34,000 nt of DNA from Cereibacter changlensis JA139 (GCF_003034985.1 NZ_PZKG01000036.1:1-34000), one strand, 5' to 3'. Numbered from the stretch's first letter, positions 6,936 to 15,063 are shown. The notes: generated by a model not told the origin, from the letters alone. Numbers and translations are program-made.

Positions 6936-8287
6936 ACGTTCAGCAACAGATGCTCGCGCTCCCACGGGCTGATGACCTGCAGGAACTCCTTGTATTCGTT
7001 GCGCTTCACCGAATCGTAGACCCGGCAGAACTCCGGCCCCAGCACGTCCTGCAGCGCGGTGTTCTCTTCCAGCAGGTCGAGCGCGTCGCCCAGATTGTAC
7101 GGCAGATCGGTCTCGGACATGTAGGCGTCGCCGGTGCATTCCGGGCGGGGCGTCTTGCCCTCCTTCAGCCCCAGATAGCCGCAGGCCAGCGAGGCCGCGA
7201 GGCCGAGGTAGGGGTTGCAATCCATCCCCGCCAGCCGGTTCTCCAGCCGCCGCGCTTCCGGCCCCGAGATCGGGATGCGCAGCCCGGTCGTGCGGTTGTC
7301 GCGGCCCCATTCGAGGTTGATCGGCGCGGCGAAGTCGGGGACGTAGCGGCGGTAGCTGTTGACGTAGGGCGCCAGCAGCGCGATGGCGCCGGGCAGGTGG
7401 TTCTGCATCCCGGCGATGAAATGCAGGAAGGCCTCGGTCTCGCCGCCCTTCTTGTCCGAGAAGATGTTGCGGCCGGTCTTCGCATCCACCACCGAGTGAT
7501 GGATATGCATGGCCGAGCCCGGCTCGCCCTCGATCGGCTTCGCCATGAAGGTGGCGAAACAGTCGTGCCGCAGCGCCGCCTCGCGGATCAGCCGCTTGAA
7601 GAAGAAGATCTCGTCCGCGAGCTTCACCGGGTCGCCATGCGCGAGGTTGATCTCCACCTGACCCGCGCCGCCCTCCTGCAGGATGCCGTCGATCTCGAAG
7701 CCCTGCGCTTCGGCGAAGTCGTAGATGTCGTCGATCACCTTGCCGTATTCATCGACCGCGCTCATCGAATAGGCCTGCTTGCCCGCTGCGCGCCGACCGG
7801 AGCGGCCCATCGGCGGCATGACCGGCATGTTGGGATCGAGGTTGCGCGCGGTGAGGAAGAACTCCATCTCCGGCGCGACGATCGGCTGCCAACCTTCGGC
7901 GTTGTAGAGCTCAACCACCCGGCGCAGCACGTTGCGCGGCGCGGTCGGCACCGGGCGGCCCTGCTGGTCTTCGGCGTCGTGGATCACCTGCAGCGTCACA
8001 TCCGCCGTCCAGGGCGCGGCGGTGGCGGTGGAGAAATCCGGCACGAGGATCATGTCGGGCTCGGTGAAGGCGCCCGAGGGGTTGTCGGCCCATTCGCCGG
8101 TGATGGTCTGCAGGAAGATCGAGTTCGGCAGGAAGAAGCTGATCTGCCTGCCGAATTTCGAGGCAGGCATCGCCTTGCCCCGGGCGACGCCGGCAATGTC
8201 GGAGACGATACACTCCACCTCGTCGACACGGCGCCCCGCGATGTAGTCGCGGGCGGCTTCGGGCATCTTGCTGGTCCAGTCGGACAT
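6932..8287 (-). CDS. puuA: Glutamine-synthetase-family ligase, probable gamma-glutamylputrescine synthetase
   Basis: This 451-residue protein has the glutamine synthetase beta-grasp N-domain and catalytic C-domain. Visible catalytic features are PEMEFFL, the metal-binding AMHIHHSVVD, PINLEWGRDNRTTGLR and RRLENRLAGMDCNPYL. It lacks the canonical GlnA tyrosine-adenylylation tail and is of the PuuA-like type, which ligates glutamate to an amine using ATP. The ATG at 8287 lies 3 bp after the upstream amidotransferase stop, and its own stop overlaps the oxidoreductase start. A second paralogue sits two genes upstream. Which of the pair acts on putrescine cannot be read from sequence. Confidence 0.85.
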   Translation of the reverse strand: MSDWTSKMPEAARDYIAGRRVDEVECIVSDIAGVARGKAMPASKFGRQISFFLPNSIFLQTITGEWADNPSGAFTEPDMILVPDFSTATAAPWTADVTLQVIHDAEDQQGRPVPTAPRNVLRRVVELYNAEGWQPIVAPEMEFFLTARNLDPNMPVMPPMGRSGRRAAGKQAYSMSAVDEYGKVIDDIYDFAEAQGFEIDGILQEGGAGQVEINLAHGDPVKLADEIFFFKRLIREAALRHDCFATFMAKPIEGEPGSAMHIHHSVVDAKTGRNIFSDKKGGETEAFLHFIAGMQNHLPGAIALLAPYVNSYRRYVPDFAAPINLEWGRDNRTTGLRIPISGPEARRLENRLAGMDCNPYLGLAASLACGYLGLKEGKTPRPECTGDAYMSETDLPYNLGDALDLLEENTALQDVLGPEFCRVYDSVKRNEYKEFLQVISPWEREHLLLNV

Positions 8288-8290
8288 GGG

Positions 8291-8986
8291 TCACTCTCTG
8301 GGGTGTTGGGCGCGCGGGCGCTTGAAGAAATCGGCGATGCGGTCGGAGATGGTCGGCGCGTCGAGCTTCGTGCCGAGCCGGGCGGTCGCGGCCTCCATCC
8401 GGTCTTCCGGCACCACGCCCTTGCCGCGGGTCCGCATCAGCCCGTCGACGAACTCGTCGCGGAACTCGGGATGGGCCTGCACGGTGAAGGCGCGGTCGTC
8501 ATAGACGAGGGCGGCGTTCTCGCAGAAGTCGTTGCGGGCGATGACGGTCGCGCTGTCTGGCAGTTCGGTCACCTGGTCCTGGTGCCAGGCGTTCAGCGTC
8601 AGCGTCTCGCCGTCGAAGTCGTAGTCGGTCGGGCCGACCGACCATCCGCCCTTGTATTTCTCGACCTTGCCGCCAAGCGCCTGGGCGATGATCTGGTGAC
8701 CGAAGCAGATCCCCACCATCGGCACATGCGCCGCATAGGCGCGGCGGATGAACGCCTCCAGCGGCGGGATGAAGGGGTGATCCTCGTAGGCGCCGTGGCG
8801 CGAGCCGGTCAGGAGCCAGCCGTCGCAGTCCTGCACGTCGGCGGGAAACTCCATGTCGACCACGCGGTAGGTGCGGAAGGTGAAGCCATGCCCGTCGAGC
8901 AGACGGGCGAACATGTCGGGATAATCGCCCATCTCGCCCGACAGGTTGTCGGGCGCGAGGCCGGTTTGCAGGATGCCGATCAGCAT
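8291..8986 (-). CDS. Class I glutamine amidotransferase, candidate gamma-glutamyl hydrolase
   Basis: This 231-residue stand-alone GMP-synthase-like amidotransferase has a complete triad: Cys94 in GICFGHQI and His172/Glu174 in QAHPEF. It is not of the peptidase C26 (PuuD) subtype. Embedded between two gamma-glutamyl ligase genes, it probably removes the gamma-glutamyl group after oxidation of the amine, a role played by class I amidotransferases in other gamma-glutamylated amine pathways. The family also includes nucleotide-pathway amidotransferases, so this is inference. The ATG at 8986 (MLIGILQTG) fits the family start; an in-frame GTG at 9025 would add 13 residues. The Shine-Dalgarno sequence is weak (ACGGA). 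Confidence 0.8.
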   Translation of the reverse strand: MLIGILQTGLAPDNLSGEMGDYPDMFARLLDGHGFTFRTYRVVDMEFPADVQDCDGWLLTGSRHGAYEDHPFIPPLEAFIRRAYAAHVPMVGICFGHQIIAQALGGKVEKYKGGWSVGPTDYDFDGETLTLNAWHQDQVTELPDSATVIARNDFCENAALVYDDRAFTVQAHPEFRDEFVDGLMRTRGKGVVPEDRMEAATARLGTKLDAPTISDRIADFFKRPRAQHPRE

Positions 8987-9046
8987 GAAATGTCCGTTTG
9001 GGTTTGGCCGAGAGCCTACCCCCACAAAGCGGGGGCGGGCAAGAGG

Positions 9047-10384
9047 TCAGACGGTGTCGAGATAGAGCTCGACCTGCTCTTCCGGGCTCAGCTCCGCAAT
9101 GTAATGCGCTTCCTGACGCTTGGTCAGCACATAGTTGCGGATCAGCTCGCGCGGCAGGATGCGCGGCAGCACGGCGGAATTCTCGAAGGCCCCGATCGCG
9201 TCGTCCCAGGTCGCCGGGATATGCGGCAGGTTTTCCAGCGCATAGGCGTTGCCCATCACCGCGGCGGGCGGCTCGTCGCCATCCTCGATGCCGGTCAGCG
9301 CGGCGCCCAGGATGGTGGCGAGCAGGAGATAGGGGTTCACGTCGCCGCCTGCCACGCGATGCTCGATCCGCCGCGCCTGCGGATTGCCCGCCGGGATGCG
9401 CACCGCCGAGGTGCGGTTCTCGTAGCCCCAGGAGATCGCCGTCGGCGCATGCATCCCCGGCACCAGCCGCTCGTAGCTGTTGGCATGGGGTGCGAAGACC
9501 AGCGTCGAGTCGTGCATCGCGTTCAGGCAACCCGCCACCGCATGCCGCATCGCCGCCGTGCCCTTGGGCCCGCCCGAGTCGAAGATGTTGTCGCCCTTGG
9601 CATCCAGCACCGAGAAATGCACATGCAGCCCCGAGCCGGAATATTCCGGATAGGGCTTGGCCATGAAGCTCGCTGCGAAGCCGTGGCGGCGGGCGAGGCC
9701 CTTGACCAGCATCTTGAACAGCCAGGCATCGTCGGCGGCGCGCAGCGCGTCGTCGCAATGCATCAGGTTCACCTCGAACTGGCCGAGGCCGGTCTCGGAG
9801 GTGGAGGTGTCGGCCGGAATGTCCATCGCCTCGCAGGCGTCGTAGAGATCGGTGAAGAACGTATCGAAAGCGTCGAGCGCCCGGATCGACAGCGTCTCCG
9901 ACGCCTTGCGCCGCTTGCCCGAGCGGGGGGAGGGCGGCACCTGCAGCGTCTTGCCGCTGTCGTCGATCAGGAAGAACTCCAGCTCCACCGCGCAGACCGG
10001 TGTCAGGCCGCGGTCCTTGTAGCGCTGCACCACGGCGCGCAGCGCGTGGCGCGGATCGCCGTCATAGGGTCGGCCATCCTCGCGGAACATCCAGATCGGC
10101 AGCAGCGCCGTCGGCGCCTCGAGCCAGGGCATCGGCATGAAGCCGCGCTCGGTCGGCTTCAGGATGCCGTCGGCATCGCCTTCCTCGAAGACCAGCGGGC
10201 TGTTGTCGATATCCTCGCCCCAGATGTCGAGGTTCAGCACCGAGAAGGGAAAACGCGTGCCCTCCTTCACCACCTTGTCGGCAAAGCGCGCGGGGATGCG
10301 CTTGCCGCGGGCCTGACCGTTCAGATCTGCGGCCGCCACACGGATGGTGCGCACCTCGGGATGCTTTCTCAGCCAGTCTTTCAT
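9047..10384 (-). CDS. Second glutamine-synthetase-family gamma-glutamyl-amine ligase
   Basis: This is a 445-residue paralogue of the ligase at 6932-8287. Shared features are VELEFFLID, the metal-binding GSGLHVHFSVLD, AISWGYENRTSAVR and RRIEHRVAGGDVNPYLL. The N-terminal beta-grasp segment starts TIRVAAADLNGQARGKRIP. It probably joins glutamate to an amine with ATP. It is the first enzyme gene after the permeases, 4 bp from the upstream permease stop, so uptake and ligation are co-transcribed. The two ligases are clearly divergent in sequence, suggesting different substrates or steps rather than a recent duplication. Confidence 0.85.
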   Translation of the reverse strand: MKDWLRKHPEVRTIRVAAADLNGQARGKRIPARFADKVVKEGTRFPFSVLNLDIWGEDIDNSPLVFEEGDADGILKPTERGFMPMPWLEAPTALLPIWMFREDGRPYDGDPRHALRAVVQRYKDRGLTPVCAVELEFFLIDDSGKTLQVPPSPRSGKRRKASETLSIRALDAFDTFFTDLYDACEAMDIPADTSTSETGLGQFEVNLMHCDDALRAADDAWLFKMLVKGLARRHGFAASFMAKPYPEYSGSGLHVHFSVLDAKGDNIFDSGGPKGTAAMRHAVAGCLNAMHDSTLVFAPHANSYERLVPGMHAPTAISWGYENRTSAVRIPAGNPQARRIEHRVAGGDVNPYLLLATILGAALTGIEDGDEPPAAVMGNAYALENLPHIPATWDDAIGAFENSAVLPRILPRELIRNYVLTKRQEAHYIAELSPEEQVELYLDTV

Positions 10385-10388
10385 ACTC

Positions 10389-11216
10389 TCACCTGATGAT
10401 CTGCGGTCGCAGCCTGATGCGCGACCTTGTGTTTGCCGGCAGATGCCGGTTGAGCCGTGTGTTCACGACCCCGAACAGCCAGATGACCAGAAGTGTCAGA
10501 CAGATGAAGTAGAAGGCCACGATGGGATAAGGCACGAAGGGGTTGAACGTCTTGTCGGCGAAGTAGTTCGCATAGTAGAGTGCATCGCCCCGCTGCTGGA
10601 AGGCCGGAAATCCGGAAAAGAACACCAGCGTGGTGGCGTGGAACAGGAAGATCGCCTCGTTGGTATAGGCGGGCCAGGCGAGGCGCAGCATAGTCGGCCA
10701 TTGCACCCGGCGGAACTTGGCCCAGCCCGATAGGCCATAGGCGTCGGCGGCCTCCAGATCACCCTTGGGGATGGAACGCAAGGCGCCGTAGAAGATCTCG
10801 GCCGAATAGGCGGCGGTGTTGAGGAAGAGCACGATGAGTGCCCCCGCCCAGGCCTTCGTCAGCCACGAGGTCTCGACCGTGAGGCCCCAGAGCACGATGC
10901 CCGCGCGCGGCAGCATCACCAGCGCCTCGTAGGCGAGGAAGAACTGGATGAAGAGCGGCGAGCCGCGGAAGACGAAGATGAACCATTCGGCGGGCTTGCG
11001 CAGCCAGGCGTGGCGGCTGGCCTTGGCCATCGCCAGCGCATTGGCGAAGAAGAACCCCGCCACCAGCGACAGAAGCCCGAAGTAGATGTTCCAGATCATC
11101 CCCGAACCGATCAGGGTGAACTGCTGACACAGGGTGAAATCGCTGCGCGGCAGCAGCCGCTCGCCATGGCCGAGGCTGCGGAAGGCGTATTGGCCGATCG
11201 TTTCCCAGCAGCTCAT
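10389..11216 (-). CDS. ABC transporter permease, polar amino acid / amine type
   Basis: This 275-residue inner-membrane protein belongs to the HisM/ArtM-type binding-protein-dependent permeases. Hydrophobic segments occur near residues 40-62, 80-105, 115-145, 180-200 and 240-258. The EAA coupling loop is visible as ADAYGLSGWAKFRRVQWP. The ATG at 11216 overlaps the upstream permease stop (ATGA), so the two permeases are translationally coupled. Its partners are the permease, binding protein and ATPase encoded just upstream. The transporter is of the amino-acid class rather than the PotFGHI polyamine class, so the imported amine is inferred only from the ligases downstream. Confidence 0.88.
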   Translation of the reverse strand: MSCWETIGQYAFRSLGHGERLLPRSDFTLCQQFTLIGSGMIWNIYFGLLSLVAGFFFANALAMAKASRHAWLRKPAEWFIFVFRGSPLFIQFFLAYEALVMLPRAGIVLWGLTVETSWLTKAWAGALIVLFLNTAAYSAEIFYGALRSIPKGDLEAADAYGLSGWAKFRRVQWPTMLRLAWPAYTNEAIFLFHATTLVFFSGFPAFQQRGDALYYANYFADKTFNPFVPYPIVAFYFICLTLLVIWLFGVVNTRLNRHLPANTRSRIRLRPQIIR

Positions 11217-12094
11217 GCGGCGGCCTTCCGTTGCGCTTCACCCGCGGCGGTGGCCTGACCGAAGCTCAGCCGCTGCGCCACGCGGGCCAGCACGATCTCG
11301 GAGACGCGGGTCATGCAGAGGTAGAAGACCAGCAGCACGAGGAAGTAGTAGAGCCGCCAGTCGGGATGGGGGAAGGCATAGGCCGAGGTCTTGGCCCCGC
11401 CAAGCTCGCGCGCCCAATAGACGATGTCCTGCACGCCGAGCAGGAACAGAAGCGGCGTCGCCTTGATGAGGATCATCCACAGGTTCGACAGACCGGGCAG
11501 GGCATAGACCCACATCTGCGGCACCAGGATGCGGCGGAACACCTGGCGCGGTGTCATGCCGTAGCTCTCGGCGGTCTCGAGCTGCGCCCGCGGCACGGCC
11601 TGCATGGCGCCTAGCAGCACATTGGCGGCGAAGGCGCCGAAGACCAGCGCGAAGGTGACGACGGCGAGGGCGAAGCCGTAAATCTGGTGGACGACCTGCG
11701 GCGCGTGGCCCGGCGGCACCTTGGCCTCGGGGCAGACGCGGAACTCCAGCCCCTGACGCACCGGCTCGGTCCAGTCGGGGCAGCGGATCTGGTGGGTGAG
11801 CCACTCGATGCCCTGATCAAGGGCGATGACGAAGAACAGGAAGAAGACGATGTCGGGGATGCCGCGCACCATGGCGGTATAGCCGCGCCCGATCAGGCTG
11901 ACCGGCGCCAGCGACGAGCGCGAGGCCATCGCCCCGACGAAGCCGAAGGCCAGCGCCGTGGGCGCGGTGACCGCCAGCAGGGTCAGCACGGTGAGGAAGG
12001 ACCAATAGAAGGCGATCTGCTTGCCTGTGACCAGATAGCACAGCAGCCAGCTCAAGCCTTCGAGGGTCGCCGGATCGGCGCAGCTTGTGAACAT
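11213..12094 (-). CDS. ABC transporter permease, polar amino acid / amine type
   Basis: This 293-residue HisQ/ArtQ-like permease has an EAA loop (ETAESYGMTPRQVFRRILVP) and membrane segments near residues 12-50, 80-95, 140-165, 200-220 and 245-265. Between the third and fourth segments is an insert of about 40 residues with two cysteines (QIRCPDW and EFRVCPEAK), longer than in typical family members and predicted to be periplasmic. It begins MFTSCADPATLEGLSW. It overlaps the second permease by 4 bp and lies 43 bp after the binding-protein gene, with a hairpin in the gap. Confidence 0.88.
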   Translation of the reverse strand: MFTSCADPATLEGLSWLLCYLVTGKQIAFYWSFLTVLTLLAVTAPTALAFGFVGAMASRSSLAPVSLIGRGYTAMVRGIPDIVFFLFFVIALDQGIEWLTHQIRCPDWTEPVRQGLEFRVCPEAKVPPGHAPQVVHQIYGFALAVVTFALVFGAFAANVLLGAMQAVPRAQLETAESYGMTPRQVFRRILVPQMWVYALPGLSNLWMILIKATPLLFLLGVQDIVYWARELGGAKTSAYAFPHPDWRLYYFLVLLVFYLCMTRVSEIVLARVAQRLSFGQATAAGEAQRKAAA

Positions 12095-12101
12095 GGTGTC
12101 T

Positions 12102-12131
12102 GGGCGTCGGGGCCCTGCGGTCCCGACGCCC
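12102..12131 (-). promoter_or_regulatory. Intercistronic hairpin after the binding-protein gene
   Basis: GGGCGTCGGG (12102-12111) pairs perfectly with CCCGACGCCC (12122-12131) around a 10-nt loop. It lies between the binding-protein stop and the permease start and has no T-tract. Such hairpins commonly protect the upstream binding-protein mRNA or partly terminate, giving excess binding protein. Confidence 0.6.
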
Positions 12132-12137
12132 GCTCCT

Positions 12138-12863
12138 TCAGAAGGTCTGGGCTTCGGGGCCGAACCACTTGGTGATCAGCGTGTTCAGCGTGCCGTCATC
12201 CTTCATGGTCTGGATCGCCGCGTCGAACTTGGCCCGCAGCTCGGTGTCGCTCTCGCGCATGCCGATGCCGATGCCGCCGCCGAGCTGGACGTCCTCGCCG
12301 GCCCAGGAGAATTCACCGTTGGATTCATCGACGATCGGCACGAGGTAGTCCTTGTCGGCGAAGACCGCGTCGGCCTCGCCGTTGCGCACCGCGGCGACGC
12401 TTTCATCCGGCGTGGCGAATTCCAGCACGGTCGCGCCCGATTCAGCGACATGCGCCGCCTGGATGGTGCCGACCTGCGCCGAGACGACGCCCGATTTCAC
12501 ATCCGCATCCGCGGTCAGCGCGGCATAGGCCGAGACCGCCGGCGGGAAGTAGTTCTGGGTGAAGTCCAGCACCTTGTCGCGCTCTTCGGTGATGCTCATC
12601 CCCGCGATGATCGTGTCGTAGTTGCCGGACTGCAGGTTGGGGATGATGCTGTCCCAGTCGGTGGTGACCCACTCGCAGGTGAGCTCGGCCCGCTTGCACA
12701 GCTCGTCGCCGACCTCACGCTCGAACCCGTCGACCTCGCCGGCGTCATTGATGAAGTTGTAGGGAGGGTAGGCGCCCTCGGTGCCCATGCGCACGGTCTG
12801 CTGGGCGAAGGCGCCGCCCGCGGTCAGCGCGAGAAGGGCGGTGGTCAGGATCAGCTTGGTCAT
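12138..12863 (-). CDS. Periplasmic substrate-binding protein of the amine/amino acid ABC transporter
   Basis: This 241-residue protein has a signal peptide (MTKLILTTALLALTAGGAFA, cleavage before QQ) and a type II periplasmic binding fold of the SBP_bac_3 family. Recognisable family elements are EGAYPPYNFIN, the DWDSIIPNLQSGNYDTIIAGMSITEER core split over two strands, and FADKDYLVP. Arg and Asp residues typical of amino-acid binding are present, but specificity cannot be assigned. The ATG at 12863 has GGGAG seven bases upstream. It lies between the ATPase and permease genes; downstream ligases suggest an amine or diamine ligand. Confidence 0.9.
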   Translation of the reverse strand: MTKLILTTALLALTAGGAFAQQTVRMGTEGAYPPYNFINDAGEVDGFEREVGDELCKRAELTCEWVTTDWDSIIPNLQSGNYDTIIAGMSITEERDKVLDFTQNYFPPAVSAYAALTADADVKSGVVSAQVGTIQAAHVAESGATVLEFATPDESVAAVRNGEADAVFADKDYLVPIVDESNGEFSWAGEDVQLGGGIGIGMRESDTELRAKFDAAIQTMKDDGTLNTLITKWFGPEAQTF

Positions 12864-12896
12864 AGGGTACTCCCGGTTGGCTTTTTTGGGTGGTTG

Positions 12897-13706
12897 TCAG
12901 GCGGTGGCGGAGAGGAACTGCCGCAGGCGGTCGGTCTTCGGCGAGCCGAACAGCACGTCCGGCGGGCCCTCTTCCTCGATCCTGCCCTGATGCAGGAAGA
13001 CGACGTGGTCCGACACGTCGGCGGCAAGGCGCATGTCATGGGTGACCAGCAGCATGGTGCGGCCTTCCTCGGCCAGCGCCTTGATGACGCGCACCACCTC
13101 CTGCTCCAGCTCGGGGTCGAGCGCCGAGGTCGGCTCGTCGAACAGGAGAGCGCGCGGCTCCATGCAGAGCGCGCGGGCGATGGCCGCGCGCTGCTGCTGG
13201 CCGCCCGAGAGCATGGCCGGATAGGCGTCGCATTTCTCGCCGATGCCGACCTTGTCGAGATACTTGCGGGCCGCGGCCTCCACCTCGTCGCGCGGGCGGC
13301 CGAGCACGGTGACCGGCGCCTCCATCACGTTCTGCAGGATGGTCATGTGGGACCAGAGGTTGAACTGCTGGAACACCATCGACAGATTGGTGCGGATCCG
13401 GATCACCTGGGCGCGGTCGGCGGGGTGGCGGTTGAGGCCTTCGCCCTTCCAGCGCACGCTTTCGCCCTCGAACAGGATGTCGCCCTCTTGGCTGTCCTCC
13501 AGCAGGTTGCAGCAGCGCAGCAGCGTCGACTTGCCCGACCCGGAGGAGCCGATCAGCGACACGACATGGCCCCGGGGCGCCGCCATGTCGACTCCCTTCA
13601 ACACCTCAAGGCTGCCATAGCTTTTGTGGAGGTTGCGGATTTCGATGACGGGGGCAGCGACGGGGGGGGCGGTCGTCCGGCTGTCTGGGCTTGGTCGGGC
13701 GGTCAC
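12897..13706 (-). CDS. ABC transporter ATP-binding protein, polar amino acid type
   Basis: This 269-residue HisP/GlnQ-like ATPase energises the transporter encoded downstream. Visible motifs are Walker A GSSGSGKST (residues 53-61), the Q-loop MVFQQFNLW, the signature LSGGQQQR, Walker B ALLFDEPTSALD and the switch histidine LLVTHD. The start appears to be the GTG at 13706; the nucleotide-binding domain begins near residue 21, so a short N-terminal extension exists. It is the first gene of the amine operon, with 93 bp upstream to the PhnD-like gene in which the operon promoter should lie. Confidence 0.92.
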   Translation of the reverse strand: MTARPSPDSRTTAPPVAAPVIEIRNLHKSYGSLEVLKGVDMAAPRGHVVSLIGSSGSGKSTLLRCCNLLEDSQEGDILFEGESVRWKGEGLNRHPADRAQVIRIRTNLSMVFQQFNLWSHMTILQNVMEAPVTVLGRPRDEVEAAARKYLDKVGIGEKCDAYPAMLSGGQQQRAAIARALCMEPRALLFDEPTSALDPELEQEVVRVIKALAEEGRTMLLVTHDMRLAADVSDHVVFLHQGRIEEEGPPDVLFGSPKTDRLRQFLSATA

Positions 13707-13725
13707 GGTTACTCGCTTGTTCCTT

Positions 13726-13788
13726 GGTCACAGCTCGGAGTAGGGCGCAATTCGGGCGCCAATGCAACGGGCATTCTGGTGGTCACAG
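13726..13788. promoter_or_regulatory. Direct repeats upstream of the amine operon
   Basis: GGTCACAG occurs at 13726-13733 and 13781-13788, exactly 55 bp apart, flanking the only candidate promoter region of the operon. A related GGTCACGG covers the GTG start at 13706. A GGGCGC direct repeat lies between them. These may be regulator half-sites, or chance in a short GC-rich spacer. No clear sigma-70 promoter is seen. Confidence 0.3.
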
Positions 13789-13799
13789 GGGGCAGTTGC

Positions 13800-14570
13800 T
13801 CAATTGATGGGCGGTTCCGGCGCAACCGCCGCCGGGTTGGGCACGGCGAGATAGGTTTCGGGCGAGATGCGCACCAGCCCCCGCAGCCCGAGCGCATCGC
13901 GGTCCTCCGGCGACAGCGCCTCGATCGCCGCTTCGGCGGCGGCGAAGACCACATCGGCCGAGCGGGCGGCGGCGGTGATGAACGGCAGGCCCGGCGTCGG
14001 CTCGGTGTGCGCGATCACCCGCAGCCCGGCCATTTCCGGCTCCCAGCGGCCCAGCATCCGCCAGGTAACGGCGTCCAGCGCCGCCAGATCGGCCGCGCCC
14101 TCCAGCACGGCATGGGCAGACTGCCGGTGCCCGCCGCTGCACAGGCTGGCGGGCAGCGAGATCCCCAACCCTTCGGCATGGACCTGCGGCGCCGCCCAAC
14201 CGGATTGCGACAGCCCGTCGTTATAGGCGAAACGCGCGCCGTCGAAGGCCTGCAACCCCTCGCGCGGATCGTCCCGCCGCGCCACGAAGACCGAGTGGTA
14301 ATGGCCGGGCGGGCAGCCCTCGAGCCCGTAGTCGGGGGTTCCGACCAGCGTGACATGGTGGTGGAGCTTGGCGCGATAGGGAAAGCCGCAGGTCTGCGAG
14401 AAGACCAGATCCGGCGAGAGCCAGTGCGGCATCATCTCGGGCAGGTCGCGGTTCAGCGCTTCGGGGGCGTCGATCCCGGCCTGGCGCAGGCGGTCGCGGA
14501 TGCCGGCCCAGAGCCGGTCATTGGCCGCCGCCGTCTCGGCCCGGTCGTACATCGGCAGGGAGGCGGTCAC
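13800..14570 (-). CDS. PhnD-like substrate-binding-fold protein without signal peptide
   Basis: This 256-residue protein resembles the PhnD/SsuA/transferrin-type binding family: DLVFSQTCGFP, a central FAYNDGLSQSGW hinge segment and LPFITAAA match the pattern. There is no signal peptide or lipobox, so it is predicted cytoplasmic, unlike true transport-binding proteins. No phosphonate permease or ATPase genes are nearby. The GTG start at 14570 overlaps the stop of the TerB-like gene (GTGA), implying translational coupling; a downstream ATG at codon 7 has no ribosome-binding site. Function is unknown; a ligand-sensing or scavenging role is possible. Confidence 0.7.
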   Translation of the reverse strand: MTASLPMYDRAETAAANDRLWAGIRDRLRQAGIDAPEALNRDLPEMMPHWLSPDLVFSQTCGFPYRAKLHHHVTLVGTPDYGLEGCPPGHYHSVFVARRDDPREGLQAFDGARFAYNDGLSQSGWAAPQVHAEGLGISLPASLCSGGHRQSAHAVLEGAADLAALDAVTWRMLGRWEPEMAGLRVIAHTEPTPGLPFITAAARSADVVFAAAEAAIEALSPEDRDALGLRGLVRISPETYLAVPNPAAVAPEPPIN

Positions 14571-15007
14571 TCCCGCCGCTCCGCCCGCTGTCGCGCCAAG
14601 GCCGACTCCTGATCGGTGAGCCCCAGCAGGTTCGACACCAGCCGCAGCACCTGATCCTCCTCGTCGTCGCGCCCGCCATCGGCCAGCGCCACGGCCCAGA
14701 GCGCCTGCATCACCGAGGCGCGGTCGTCCACCGCCACCGCGTCCTTCAGGGCGCGGGTGAAGCGGACGGTGTCGGGGGCCTCGGCCTCGAAGGCCTCGGC
14801 CTCGCGCCGCAGTTTCGCCGCCTCGAAGGGCGACAGGCCGTGCCGCGCGATCAGCACCTTGTCGATGCGGTCGATCTCGGCCTCGGCATAATGGCCGTCG
14901 GCCCGCGCGATCCGCACGAGCAGCGCCGCAAGGGCAAGATCCGCCTCGGGTTCGGGCAGACGGTTGGGGGCGGGCGCCGTGAGGCGGCGGATCAATGCGT
15001 CGAACAT
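14567..15007 (-). CDS. TerB-family (tellurite-resistance-like) protein
   Basis: This 146-residue all-helical protein carries the two acidic TerB motifs, ARADGHYAEAEI (about 34-45) and ALADGGRDDEED (about 110-120), in an internally repeated arrangement. TerB-domain proteins are cytoplasmic or membrane-associated and bind divalent metal; the biochemical role is poorly defined. The ATG at 15007 follows AAGGCGG. Its stop overlaps the start of the PhnD-like gene. No other ter genes are present, so tellurite resistance should not be inferred. Confidence 0.8.
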   Translation of the reverse strand: MFDALIRRLTAPAPNRLPEPEADLALAALLVRIARADGHYAEAEIDRIDKVLIARHGLSPFEAAKLRREAEAFEAEAPDTVRFTRALKDAVAVDDRASVMQALWAVALADGGRDDEEDQVLRLVSNLLGLTDQESALARQRAERRE

Positions 15008-15063
15008 CCGCCTTATATAGGTCGGTCGCGCGCGCCTGCCAACGGGGATCGTCTTTCCGGCGA

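Noticed and set aside
6581-10396. A 1271-codon open frame on the plus strand
   Set aside because: It lies opposite four well-recognised minus-strand genes. The long frame results from GC-rich third positions in the real genes; its Arg/His/Gln-rich translation shows no domain.
13800-14570. Phosphonate ABC transporter
   Set aside because: The PhnD-like protein lacks a signal peptide, and no permease or ATPase of that type is nearby; the adjacent ABC genes form a complete amino-acid-type set of their own.
12087-14612. An 841-codon plus-strand open frame
   Set aside because: It is a mirror of the binding protein, ATPase and PhnD-like genes, with shadow composition and no motif.
14567-15007. Tellurite-resistance operon
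   Set aside because: Only a TerB-like domain is present; no terA, terC, terD or terE gene is adjacent.
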